From Confluentibacter citreus (GTDB taxonomy: Bacteria > Bacteroidota > Bacteroidia > Flavobacteriales > Flavobacteriaceae), in assembly GCF_002807055.1 (NCBI RefSeq), contig NZ_NIXN01000005.1:1-64000 (forward strand): a DNA stretch of 64,000 bases. The letters are read 5' to 3'. Made by a program: the position numbers and the translations under genes. The number at the start of each line of letters is the position of its first letter. Positions within the stretch are counted from its first letter, which is position 1. The notes beneath the pieces were generated by a model. That model ran no database searches, was not told where the DNA came from, and saw only the letters and a list, made by a program, of their open reading frames with translations. Of this stretch, positions 56,941 through 64,000 are shown piece by piece.

Positions 56941-57228
56941 AATAGTTCTCTAATATAAACCATGTTATTCAATGGATTAAATTTCTCAGTTGTCATAAAC
57001 GTGCATTTCATCGTTAAAAAGCACATATTTGACAGATAATGTTAAATTTAAGTGTATTTCAACGAATAAATATGTTTTTAATCGTTATAATTCAATTATA
57101 TTTTTACTTTTGATGTGTACTAAATAACATACTTTTTAGTTCAATGGATTAATTAATTAATATTTGCATTATGTTGTTGATATAGAAGCCCTAAATCGTA
57201 CTTCATAATATAAAAAGCAAATTAGAAG

Positions 57229-57258
57229 AAACCGAGTTTGAGGGAACTCGGTTTTTTT
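57229..57258 (+). terminator. Orphan + strand terminator
   Basis: A 10-bp stem AAACCGAGTT/AACTCGGTTT with loop TGAGGG and a 7-T tail on +. The minus-strand tail is weak, so it is less suited to end the DoxX gene. Confidence 0.75.
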
Positions 57259-57292
57259 GTGCTTAATAGTTTCTAAAATAAATTTTAACTTT

Positions 57293-57652
57293 CTACAAAC
57301 TTAAATAAGAGTAGGCCCAGTGCATAAGTAAAAACTGCAAAGGAATTCTTGAAATGAGCGCCCAAGTTGGTAATCCTGCAGAAGCTTTTTTATCAGAAAG
57401 CATATAAAAATGTACTAAAAGAAACATGAGTAACATTAAGATGATAAAGATAATGGCTATGTTTTTTAACGCTGGAATACATACCGAAATGCCTAAAATA
57501 ACTTCTGCAGTTCCACTTAAATAAACTAGTAGGGTATGTTTTGGTATATAATACGGCATAATGCGTGTATAGAATTTAGGTTTTATAAAATGATTGATTC
57601 CTGCGACCACATATAGTGCAGCCATTACGTATAAATGCCAAGGATAGTTCAT
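57293..57652 (-). CDS. DoxX-family small membrane protein
   Basis: The 119-residue protein has four hydrophobic helices and the DoxX-like pattern: GINHFIKPKFYTRIMP after helix 1 and SGTAEVILGI at helix 2. The role of the family varies (quinone-linked or redox-related). It is transcribed divergently from the dipeptidase gene, 44 bp apart. Confidence 0.78.
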   Translation of the reverse strand: MNYPWHLYVMAALYVVAGINHFIKPKFYTRIMPYYIPKHTLLVYLSGTAEVILGISVCIPALKNIAIIFIILMLLMFLLVHFYMLSDKKASAGLPTWALISRIPLQFLLMHWAYSYLSL

Positions 57653-57696
57653 TCTAAAAATTAATTTTTTCTAAATTAGCATAATTATAAGAGGAT

Positions 57697-58362
57697 ATGA
57701 AATATAATATGACGTTTTTATTTGTATTTGCTTTTTGTAGTTTATTTGCCCAATTACCAGAAGGATTTGTGTATGTGAGAGATGTGATTCCAGATTTAAA
57801 GGTGGACTTAAAATATCATACTTCTAATAATTTTGTTGGAAAAGTGGTTGATGGGTATCAATCCAATGCCCTTATCTTAACTGAAGGTGCTGCCAATGCT
57901 CTAAAATTGGTTCAGAAGGAGTTGGAGCAACAAGATATGTGTTTACTGGTGTTTGATGGTTACCGGCCGCAACGTGCCGTTAATCATTTTATAAGATGGG
58001 CGGGAGTTTTAAATGATACCACCAACAAGCAACAGTTTTACCCGGATGTAAATAAAAAAGATTTGTTTAAGCAAGATTATATAGCATCCCGTTCGGGACA
58101 TAGCAAAGGCAGCACCGTGGATGTAGCAATAATCAACGGTAAAACAAATGAGCCTTTGGATATGGGAACTGTATATGATTTTTTTGGAAAAGAATCTTGG
58201 ACAGATTATAAAGATATTACTGAGGAACAAAAGGCAAACAGAAAACGATTGCTGAAAGTCATGACCAAACATGGCTTTGTGAATTTCTACAAAGAGTGGT
58301 GGCATTTTACCCTAAAAGACGAGCCTTTCCCTAATACGTATTTTGATTTTCCGGTAAAATAA
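57697..58362 (+). CDS. ddpX: D-alanyl-D-alanine dipeptidase (VanX/DdpX-like)
   Basis: The 221-residue zinc peptidase has a signal peptide (about 1-18, ending LFAQ). The M15D motifs are SGHSKGSTVDVAI (His and Asp zinc ligands) and the catalytic Glu and His in EWWHFT, with the substrate Arg in VFDGYRPQRA. It would hydrolyse D-Ala-D-Ala dipeptide; with a signal peptide it acts outside the cytoplasm, pointing to nutrient scavenging or wall recycling rather than vancomycin resistance. A GAGG segment lies 5 nt before the ATG. Confidence 0.88.
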   Translation: MKYNMTFLFVFAFCSLFAQLPEGFVYVRDVIPDLKVDLKYHTSNNFVGKVVDGYQSNALILTEGAANALKLVQKELEQQDMCLLVFDGYRPQRAVNHFIRWAGVLNDTTNKQQFYPDVNKKDLFKQDYIASRSGHSKGSTVDVAIINGKTNEPLDMGTVYDFFGKESWTDYKDITEEQKANRKRLLKVMTKHGFVNFYKEWWHFTLKDEPFPNTYFDFPVK

Positions 58363-58369
58363 AAAGTTT

Positions 58370-58425
58370 TTAGGTCCTGGGTCTTAGGTCTGTAGTCTAT
58401 TGTCTAGCTTCTATCCTCTAACTTC
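58370..58425. repeat. Degenerate heptanucleotide tandem array overlapping the 3' end of the hydroxylase gene
   Basis: Eight units, all ending in TC: TTAGGTC, CTGGGTC, TTAGGTC, TGTAGTC, TATTGTC, TAGCTTC, TATCCTC, TAACTTC. The last three units hold the stop codon and the last codons (KLEDRS) of the minus-strand gene, so the array has entered the coding end. Confidence 0.8.
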
Positions 58426-59330
58426 ATTTCCTCGCGCATTTGTTTGATGGTTAAGGTGCTTCCATCGTGGCTCCATCCAGGAGGACCAAACGCATACATG
58501 AACTTGTGATATAAATTCGGACTTCTCTTCATGTCTTTCCAAATGTCTTTGTATTCATGCGTCAAAATCACTAGGGGATTATAGGAATTAGGTGGTTTGG
58601 TAACGCCGTATTCAATCTCTATGTTCTCGTCTAATTCTTTCCAGGTTCCAAATAGTTTATCGAACATATTTAAAAATCCACCATGGTTCTTATCCATATA
58701 CTCTAAATTTTTGGCGTGATGTACTTGGTGCATCGTATGGGTATTGAATACTTTTTCAATAATTCCCATTTTCGGAACATACGCTGTGTGTAACTGAAAT
58801 TGCCAAAGAGCTTCGATACCCAAGCATACAATCACCATTTCTGGAGGAAATCCAATGGCGGGTAGCCACATATAAAAGAATGGTTTATATAAAATAGTAA
58901 ACCAGCCGTTTCTAACAGCCGTTCCCAGATTAAAATTATCTGATGAGTGGTGCACAATGTGGGCCGCCCATAAAAAACGTATCATATGGTTTTGCCTATG
59001 AAACCAATAATAGGTGAAATCGTCTAAAAATTGACACAGAATCCAAACATACCACGCATAGCCAAAAGATTCCCAACCCATAATATTGGTACGCACGCCA
59101 CCTACGATAGGGTTAAATATTTCGTAGACATAATTAAAGATGATGATGGCTGAAATCGTTTTAATTAACGGTGCTAAAACCACAGATCCAACACCCATAG
59201 TAAGACTAGATGCTAAATCTTTCCATTTGTAAAGATTGTCATGGTCGTGTGTTTTACTATAAGTAAGTTCAACTAAAATAAGTCCTAAAAAGCATGGAAC
59301 ACCATACACTAGCGGGTTTGTAAAATCCAT
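58404..59330 (-). CDS. Sterol desaturase / fatty-acid hydroxylase family protein
   Basis: The 308-residue integral membrane di-iron enzyme has four or five hydrophobic segments and the His boxes HRQNH (about 115), HIVHHSSD (about 129) and HTMHQVHHAKN (about 197). Substrate may be a lipid or carotenoid; family members hydroxylate or desaturate lipids. The last residues KLEDRS are encoded by the 7-bp array above, so the C-terminus may vary between strains. Confidence 0.88.
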   Translation of the reverse strand: MDFTNPLVYGVPCFLGLILVELTYSKTHDHDNLYKWKDLASSLTMGVGSVVLAPLIKTISAIIIFNYVYEIFNPIVGGVRTNIMGWESFGYAWYVWILCQFLDDFTYYWFHRQNHMIRFLWAAHIVHHSSDNFNLGTAVRNGWFTILYKPFFYMWLPAIGFPPEMVIVCLGIEALWQFQLHTAYVPKMGIIEKVFNTHTMHQVHHAKNLEYMDKNHGGFLNMFDKLFGTWKELDENIEIEYGVTKPPNSYNPLVILTHEYKDIWKDMKRSPNLYHKFMYAFGPPGWSHDGSTLTIKQMREEMKLEDRS

Positions 59331-59463
59331 TACTGTTTAAATTTTAAATACGTTGGTTGGTAAGCGATTGTAAAGTCAGGAGAGGGTAGTATGGTAATTA
59401 GAAGTCTTTTGATTTTTGTTGTTTTGGTGAAGATAGTTAATAATTAGCGGAAATACGAGCAAT

Positions 59464-60702
59464 TTAGTACCAACGTTTTTTATTCTTTTTTGAACCCTCA
59501 CTTTTCCGTCCTTTTTTATGTTTACTTTTTCCAGGAGTTTTATGAATTTCCTTTTTTGCTTTTGGGTCTAACGGATACGGATGATCATCAACAACATCCA
59601 ATTGCATGTTTATAAGTTGCTGAATGGTTGCGATATAGGTTTTTTCATCTGCCGAACATAATGAATAGGAGGTTCCAGAGTTTCCTGCTCGGGCAGTCCT
59701 TCCAATTCTGTGAACGTATGTTTCTGGCACACTAGGTAAATCGAAATTTACTACCGCATCTAAATTATCAATATCAATACCACGAGCCGCTACATCGGTT
59801 GCAATTAAAATAGTAGCTTCTTTATCTTTGAACTTTTGTAAAGCGTCTTGTCGCAGGTTCTGACTTTTATCGCCGTGGATGCTTTCTACCTTATAGCCAT
59901 TTTTAATAAGCGTTTGTTCCAATTTTTCAACACCAAATTTGGTGCGTCTAAAAATAAGAATGCTGCCTTTTATGGTATTCCGTAATAAATGCAAACACAA
60001 TTCTATTTTATTGCGTTTTGGTACGTAATACAATACTTGGTTAACGTTTTTTGAGGTGGACGAATTGGGTGCGACTTCCACACGCTCTGGTTCATTTAAA
60101 ATGGTATTTGCTAATTGTTCCACTTTAAAAGGAATAGTTGCCGAAAACAATAAAATTTGTTTTTCCCGAGTACACAAACGCTCAATTTTTTTAACATCGT
60201 CAATAAAACCCATGTCTAACATCAAATCGGCTTCATCTAAAACCAAAATATCCACATAATCCAGGTTTACGGTATCTTGTTTGTGCAAATCCAATAACCG
60301 GCCGGGTGTGGCAATTAAAATATCTACACCTTTTTTAAGCACATCTTTTTGTGGCTCAATAGAGGTGCCGCCATATACCACCGTTGTTCTTAAATTGGTG
60401 TATTTGCAATACGTCTTAAAATTTTCTTCAATTTGAACAGCCAATTCGCGGGTCGGACTTATTATCAATGCTTTTATTTTCTTGCCACTTTTTGAAGCAT
60501 CTTGTTTATCAAACAGCAATTGCAAAATAGGTAAGGCAAACGCAGCGGTTTTTCCGGTGCCGGTTTGTGCCGAAACAATCACGTCTTTTTTGGCTAATAC
60601 CAACGGAATTGTTTTTTCCTGAACCAAGGTTGGGTTATCGTAACCTGCTTCTGCAACGGCTCTTAAAATAGGTTTGTTTAATTGTAAGTCTTTAAACGAC
60701 AT
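59464..60702 (-). CDS. DEAD-box RNA helicase (RhlE-like)
   Basis: The 412-residue helicase starts at MSFKDLQLNK (ATG at 60702; a longer frame to 60786 has a non-conserved leader). Motifs: Q motif (NPTLVQEKTIP), I AQTGTGKT 45-52, Ia PTRELA 83-88, II DEAD 146-149, III SAT 187-189, VI HRIGRTARAG. The Lys-rich tail (SKHKKGRKSEGSKKNKKRWY) would bind RNA. Likely role in ribosome assembly or mRNA decay, by family. Confidence 0.93.
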   Translation of the reverse strand: MSFKDLQLNKPILRAVAEAGYDNPTLVQEKTIPLVLAKKDVIVSAQTGTGKTAAFALPILQLLFDKQDASKSGKKIKALIISPTRELAVQIEENFKTYCKYTNLRTTVVYGGTSIEPQKDVLKKGVDILIATPGRLLDLHKQDTVNLDYVDILVLDEADLMLDMGFIDDVKKIERLCTREKQILLFSATIPFKVEQLANTILNEPERVEVAPNSSTSKNVNQVLYYVPKRNKIELCLHLLRNTIKGSILIFRRTKFGVEKLEQTLIKNGYKVESIHGDKSQNLRQDALQKFKDKEATILIATDVAARGIDIDNLDAVVNFDLPSVPETYVHRIGRTARAGNSGTSYSLCSADEKTYIATIQQLINMQLDVVDDHPYPLDPKAKKEIHKTPGKSKHKKGRKSEGSKKNKKRWY

Positions 60703-60827
60703 ATCGTATTGAAATTTGCTGCAAAGATACATAAAAGTTATTGGGGTAATTTTAGTAAGCTTATAAAGGATATATGGACAAAACATTTTCTAATTTTACA
60801 CCACAATTCTAATTTGTTCAACAACCC

Positions 60828-61685
60828 ATGATACAATACAATCCCAAAGACTGGATTACTTTTATATTTAGATTTCACAAATCGGATACGTTTAGGAAAC
60901 TGATTCCCATGATGATTTTTATTGGGCTTTATACCTATGGCGTCGGGTATTTGGAATTGGAATATTGGAACCTCTCCGAGAAAAACCATTTATCAAACAT
61001 CACCGTGATGCACAGTATGTTGGGTTTTGTCATTTCCTTATTGTTGGTGTTTAGAACGAATACGGCTTACGACCGTTGGTGGGAAGGCAGAAAACTGTGG
61101 GGCTCATTGGTGAATAACAGCAGAAATTTAGCCATGAAGCTCAGTGTTATTTTAAAGGAAGAACACGATAGGGCGTATTTTAGGAAATTGATTCCAGGTT
61201 ATGCTTCTATATTTTCCAAACATTTAACCGATATAGAAACCAGTTTACAATTGTATGAAGGCATCGATTTAGACAACCACAAGCACCGACCAAACCAAGT
61301 AGCGAAAATGATGTATCAAAAGATAACGGATTTGCATGAACAACATAAAATTTCGGGCGACCAACTCATAACCATCAATGCCGAATTACAGTCGTTTACA
61401 GATATTTGTGGTGCTTGCGAACGTATTAAAAACACCCCCATTCCCTATTCGTACAGTGCATTTATTAAAAAATTCATCTTTTTTTATGTGATGACCTTGC
61501 CCTTTGGTTACGTGTTTAGTTTAGGCTATTATGCCGTACCAGTGGTTATTTTTATTTTTTATGTGTTGGCAAGTTTAGAGTTGATTGCCGAAGAAATTGA
61601 AGATCCTTTTGGTTTTGATGCCAACGATTTACCCATTGAAAAGATTTCAGCAAATATTAAAAAGCATGTGGAGGAGATACTTTAG
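60828..61685 (+). CDS. Bestrophin-family channel protein
   Basis: The 285-residue membrane protein has the bestrophin signature FRTNTAYDRWWEGRKLWG followed by NNSRNLA (about 73-92). Several hydrophobic helices and a late block EIEDPFGFDANDLP (about 258-271) complete the pattern. Bacterial bestrophins form pentameric ion channels, cation- or anion-selective. Alone in its strand context; a REPIN-like element follows 13 bp after the stop. Confidence 0.87.
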   Translation: MIQYNPKDWITFIFRFHKSDTFRKLIPMMIFIGLYTYGVGYLELEYWNLSEKNHLSNITVMHSMLGFVISLLLVFRTNTAYDRWWEGRKLWGSLVNNSRNLAMKLSVILKEEHDRAYFRKLIPGYASIFSKHLTDIETSLQLYEGIDLDNHKHRPNQVAKMMYQKITDLHEQHKISGDQLITINAELQSFTDICGACERIKNTPIPYSYSAFIKKFIFFYVMTLPFGYVFSLGYYAVPVVIFIFYVLASLELIAEEIEDPFGFDANDLPIEKISANIKKHVEEIL

Positions 61686-61697
61686 AAACGTTTAAAC

Positions 61698-61868
61698 GCT
61701 CCGCAAAGTCTCCCGACTTTGAGGGAAATGTTATTTGAAATTATGGATAATCTAGTTGTAGAGGTATTAAAAATGGCATCGATAACCAAATACAACCATA
61801 TTGAAAGTATAGGATTTGTTTGGGTATTTTAATTATGAAGATCTCAAAGTCGGGAGACTTTGCGGAGC
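61698..61868. repeat. REPIN-like element: two REP hairpins in inverted orientation
   Basis: A 26-bp perfect inverted repeat: GCTCCGCAAAGTCTCCCGAC then TTTGAG at 61698-61723, and its exact reverse complement at 61843-61868, separated by 119 bp. Each arm is itself a hairpin (CAAAGTC-TCCC-GACTTTG) preceded by the tag GCTCCG. This is the layout of REP doublets moved by REP-associated tyrosine transposases. The interior has a 29-codon ORF (from 61743) of no known family. No transposase gene is seen in the window. Confidence 0.75.
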
Positions 61869-61886
61869 AGTGCATTTTGTCACTCT

Positions 61887-62843
61887 TTATTTTCTTCCGT
61901 AATCTGCTGGAATTTCTCCCCAAGCACCTGTATTCCATTTTAAAATTTTAGTGTTGTAATTATTGTTTTGTAGCCAAGTTTCTGCTCGTGTGATGAGGTC
62001 AAAAACTTTTTCATTTTTATCTGTCTTTTCGTATTTCGTTTTGCACTTTTTCTGTTTAACCCAAGAAATAGCGTTCATACTGTCACTGTAAATAATTTTA
62101 AGTTCTTGCTGTTTTTTTTTGTAAAGTGCAAGTGCATGAACAATAGCCAAAAATTCTCCGATGTTGTTTGTTGCTTCGTCCAATTTTAATTCAAAAATTA
62201 ATTTCTTAGTTTTGGTGTCAACTCCACGATATTCTGTAGGTCCCGGATTTCGGATTGTAGAAGCGTCAACGCAAATACTTTCAAGTATTGGTTTGTCATC
62301 TACAATTTCTAATTCTTTATTTGCAGTTGTATTGTCTGTTTTTACGGCAAAAAGGTCTGTTTCGTTATTATTTTTTAGGTCGTTAGGAAGATTTTTCTTC
62401 CCTGACATTGTTTTGCCTAACGTTTCTGCTTGTTGAAAGTCATTACTATGTTTAATGTCTCTTGAGTGTAGAAATGATATTGAATGAGAATTAGAAGTAA
62501 GAATTTTGTCTAACTCTATCCAAAGATCAACATGTTTTTTCTTTTTAAAGCCATCTTTTTTCCATTTTTCTAACCAACCTTTTGTTAGTGTGTCAATAAC
62601 ATATCCATTGCTTAAGTAAACTTTAATTTCGCTTTGTTCTTTTATTTTTTTAAGTCCTTCCGTAATTCCAACAATGTCCATTCGAGCATTTGTTGTGTTA
62701 GAAAAACCACCCGAAAATTCTTCTAAACGTTTTCCGTTTACAGAAATTACAACACCGTAGCCACCATTTCCAACAGCTTCATCACTGTCAAGTCTTTCGG
62801 AAAAGTGGCAAGAACCATAAACAAAAATTTTAACGTCTTTCAT
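61887..62843 (-). CDS. Tandem RNase H-fold protein: degenerate N-terminal and intact C-terminal RNase HI domains
   Basis: The 318-residue protein contains two RNase HI-like domains. N-terminal (about 4-145): VYGSCHFS, GNGGYGVVI, NARMDIVGITEGLKK, VYLSNGYVIDTLTKGWLEKW and KKHVDLWIELD match the fold. The four catalytic carboxylates are replaced (Tyr9, Asp56 for Glu, Ser78, Ala139), so it is probably inactive. After a linker (145-185), the C-terminal domain (187-318) keeps Asp193 (CVDAS), Glu230 (NIGEF), Asp254 (YSDS) and Asp314 (PADYGRK). That domain usually has a small viroplasmin domain in front, not a second RNase H. It would cut RNA in RNA-DNA hybrids. It starts 3 bp after the stop of a UvrD-like helicase. 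Confidence 0.85.
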   Translation of the reverse strand: MKDVKIFVYGSCHFSERLDSDEAVGNGGYGVVISVNGKRLEEFSGGFSNTTNARMDIVGITEGLKKIKEQSEIKVYLSNGYVIDTLTKGWLEKWKKDGFKKKKHVDLWIELDKILTSNSHSISFLHSRDIKHSNDFQQAETLGKTMSGKKNLPNDLKNNNETDLFAVKTDNTTANKELEIVDDKPILESICVDASTIRNPGPTEYRGVDTKTKKLIFELKLDEATNNIGEFLAIVHALALYKKKQQELKIIYSDSMNAISWVKQKKCKTKYEKTDKNEKVFDLITRAETWLQNNNYNTKILKWNTGAWGEIPADYGRK

Positions 62844-62846
62844 TGA

Positions 62847-64000
62847 TTACTGTTCTTTCTCCACGTCTTCCTGTTCTGTTACTTTTTGTCCGCAATATGG
62901 GCAAAATTTATGAAGTGTTTCTAATTGACTGAAGCAACTTTCGCAAATAATTACTTTGTCAACTATGGATTTTATTTTGTTTGTCGTTCTAACTGTATAT
63001 GCTGATGGAATTTCTTTTAAGAAACTTGATTCATTTCCCTTTTGTGTGATTAAAAACAATTTGTCTTTTGCTCTTGTAATGGCAACATAAAACAAACGTC
63101 TTTCTTCTTCCACTAACAAGTCGTGATTTGCTTTTTTTATCACTTGAAAAATTCTGTCTTCAAGCCAAATGTCTGGAAAACCGCCATTTCCTTCTGTCAA
63201 GCCGACAATAAAAACAATTTTTGCTTCAAGTCCTTTTGAAGCGTGGATTGTTTTGCCTTGAACACGAATGTTGTCGTTTTTGAATTTGTAGTAATATGGA
63301 GTAAACATTTTGCTACGTCTATATAAAAACAAAATTTCGTCATTGCTTACACCTTCGTCCAACAACTCTCTCACCTTGTCGAAGCAGAATTGCAAATTCT
63401 CGTCTTCGGTATTGCCTGAAAAAACAACAATTTTATGTTCTGATTTTTTTGATGCTTGAACGTCTTTGTCAACTTTGAATTTGTTGTGTTTGATAACTTC
63501 GTTACTTGCACCAACAATGTTTTGTGTACTGCGATAATTCAAATTTAGTTTGATTGTCTTTGAGTTTTCAAAGTGTTTTTCAAATTCTACGATGTAACTC
63601 ACATTTGAACCTCTGAAACCGTAAATGCTTTGCCAATCGTCTCCAACGCAAAAAAGTTTTGTATTATCTGTAAGCAACAATTTTATGAGTTCTACTTGTA
63701 AATTGTTTACGTCTTGAAACTCGTCAACTAAAATGTATTGAAATTTGTTTTTGTATTTGTTCGCAATGTCTTCGTGATTTTGAAATAATGAAGTGCTTCG
63801 TGAAATCAAATCGTTAAAGTCAAGATAAGATTTGTCTGTGCAGTAGTGGATATATTTTTTTACGATTGGAATTGCTAATTCGTAAAAACTGCGAACTCTT
63901 TCATGTTGGTCTTTTCTTGCATTTGATAAAACAGTTTCAGCGTTTATGTTTTCAACTTTTATCATATCTGTAATTCGCAAAATTTGCTTAACAAAATCTT
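62847..64000 (-). CDS. UvrD/Rep-family SF1 helicase with C-terminal zinc ribbon, 5' part outside the window
   Basis: The visible C-terminal part (about 383 codons) holds motifs II (LVDEFQDVN), III (GDDWQSIYGFRG), IV (LNLNYRST), V (IHASKGLEAKIV) and VI (VAITRAKDKL). A zinc ribbon follows with Cys in CESCFSQ and CPYCGQK, an unusual ending for UvrD. Motif I and the start lie to the right of the window; the frame stays open to 64000 (upstream residues read DFVKQIL). It probably unwinds DNA or R-loops with the RNase H gene, whose ATG lies 3 bp after this stop. Could be a repair helicase or a defence component. Confidence 0.87.
   Translation of the reverse strand, partial: DFVKQILRITDMIKVENINAETVLSNARKDQHERVRSFYELAIPIVKKYIHYCTDKSYLDFNDLISRSTSLFQNHEDIANKYKNKFQYILVDEFQDVNNLQVELIKLLLTDNTKLFCVGDDWQSIYGFRGSNVSYIVEFEKHFENSKTIKLNLNYRSTQNIVGASNEVIKHNKFKVDKDVQASKKSEHKIVVFSGNTEDENLQFCFDKVRELLDEGVSNDEILFLYRRSKMFTPYYYKFKNDNIRVQGKTIHASKGLEAKIVFIVGLTEGNGGFPDIWLEDRIFQVIKKANHDLLVEEERRLFYVAITRAKDKLFLITQKGNESSFLKEIPSAYTVRTTNKIKSIVDKVIICESCFSQLETLHKFCPYCGQKVTEQEDVEKEQ

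Larger units (their letters stand above)
56673..57292. other. 620-bp intergenic region with two + strand terminators but no + strand gene
   Basis: No convincing protein frame is seen; a 16-codon ORF (MMIVISYLLQSCSRVY, from 56811) is the longest worth noting on +. It contains an inverted repeat ATGATTGTAA/TTGCAATCAT (near 56814-56834), a repeated 13-mer TTCAATGGATTAA (56968 and 57140), a -7-like TACTTTTG (57105-57112) and the two terminators listed next. Small RNAs are one explanation. Confidence 0.4.

Noticed and set aside
57697-58362. Vancomycin-resistance VanX in a resistance cluster
   Set aside because: Has a signal peptide and no vanH/vanA neighbours; Gram-negative DdpX-like role fits better.
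61743-61832. 29-codon ORF within the REPIN-like element as a gene
   Set aside because: No promoter, no recognised features; expected by chance in an AT-rich spacer.

Overview
The window looks like chromosomal DNA of a marine-type Flavobacteriaceae (Bacteroidota). The DNA is AT-rich. It carries type IX secretion and gliding genes (gldJ, porU, porV) and a secreted protein with a type B T9SS sorting domain. Bacteroidota-typical families (DUF2851, DUF3467, DUF4369, RNase H of the viroplasmin type) are present. Promoters follow the Bacteroidota pattern TTG-N17-23-TAnnTTTG. Ribosome binding sites are almost absent, with one striking exception at rpsU. Genus cannot be decided from the sequence alone.

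Layout. 1-300: end of an rRNA operon (5S rRNA, terminator), preceded by a spacer of degenerate heptamers. 338-7501: acyl-CoA dehydrogenase, anmK, nhaD, then an exbB-exbD-tonB-folC run. 7564-7768: two tRNA-Val genes. 7911-10409: a lone GH9 glycosidase. 10441-18914: murF and gldJ diverging from porU-porV, with a 21-bp-phased repeat array in the divergent spacer. 19015-24187: cdd, pyruvate dehydrogenase E1-alpha/E2, an M28 peptidase and an SDR. 24263-27682: a 1139-residue T9SS cargo. 27685-33679: DUF2721, DUF2851, PspC, an amino-acid:Na+ symporter, a helix-hairpin-helix protein and a second acyl-CoA dehydrogenase. 33764-49147: a translation/transcription superlocus in the usual Bacteroidota order: rpsU, xerC-type recombinase, hpf, tRNA-Thr-Tyr-Gly-Thr, tuf, tRNA-Trp, secE, nusG, rplKAJL, rpoBC and a DUF3467 gene. 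49210-53561: ferredoxin-like gene, prfC, idi-queD, a hypothetical gene, small ORFs and a second identical tRNA-Thr. 53609-61685: PBP1A, DUF4369 lipoprotein, DoxX, D-Ala-D-Ala dipeptidase, sterol-desaturase-like enzyme, DEAD-box helicase and bestrophin. 61698-64000: a REPIN-like inverted repeat, then a tandem RNase H protein tightly coupled to a UvrD-like helicase with a C-terminal zinc ribbon, cut by the window edge.

How genes work together. Most of the window is housekeeping: the energised TonB system, envelope synthesis (murF, PBP1A), T9SS export and gliding, and the ribosome/RNA polymerase operon. The most unusual items are: (1) the RNase H-RNase H fusion plus zinc-ribbon UvrD helicase pair; (2) degenerate 7-bp tandem repeats at four unrelated intergenic places, each with its own motif; (3) a four-copy, 21-bp-phased array between gldJ and porU; (4) a 31-codon gene with its own promoter and terminator near 53 kb; (5) a REPIN-like element; (6) an apparently leaderless T9SS cargo gene; (7) a tRNA-Val(GAC) with C33 in place of the near-universal U33; (8) a strong Shine-Dalgarno sequence at rpsU. 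Everything was read by eye; no database search or folding program was run.
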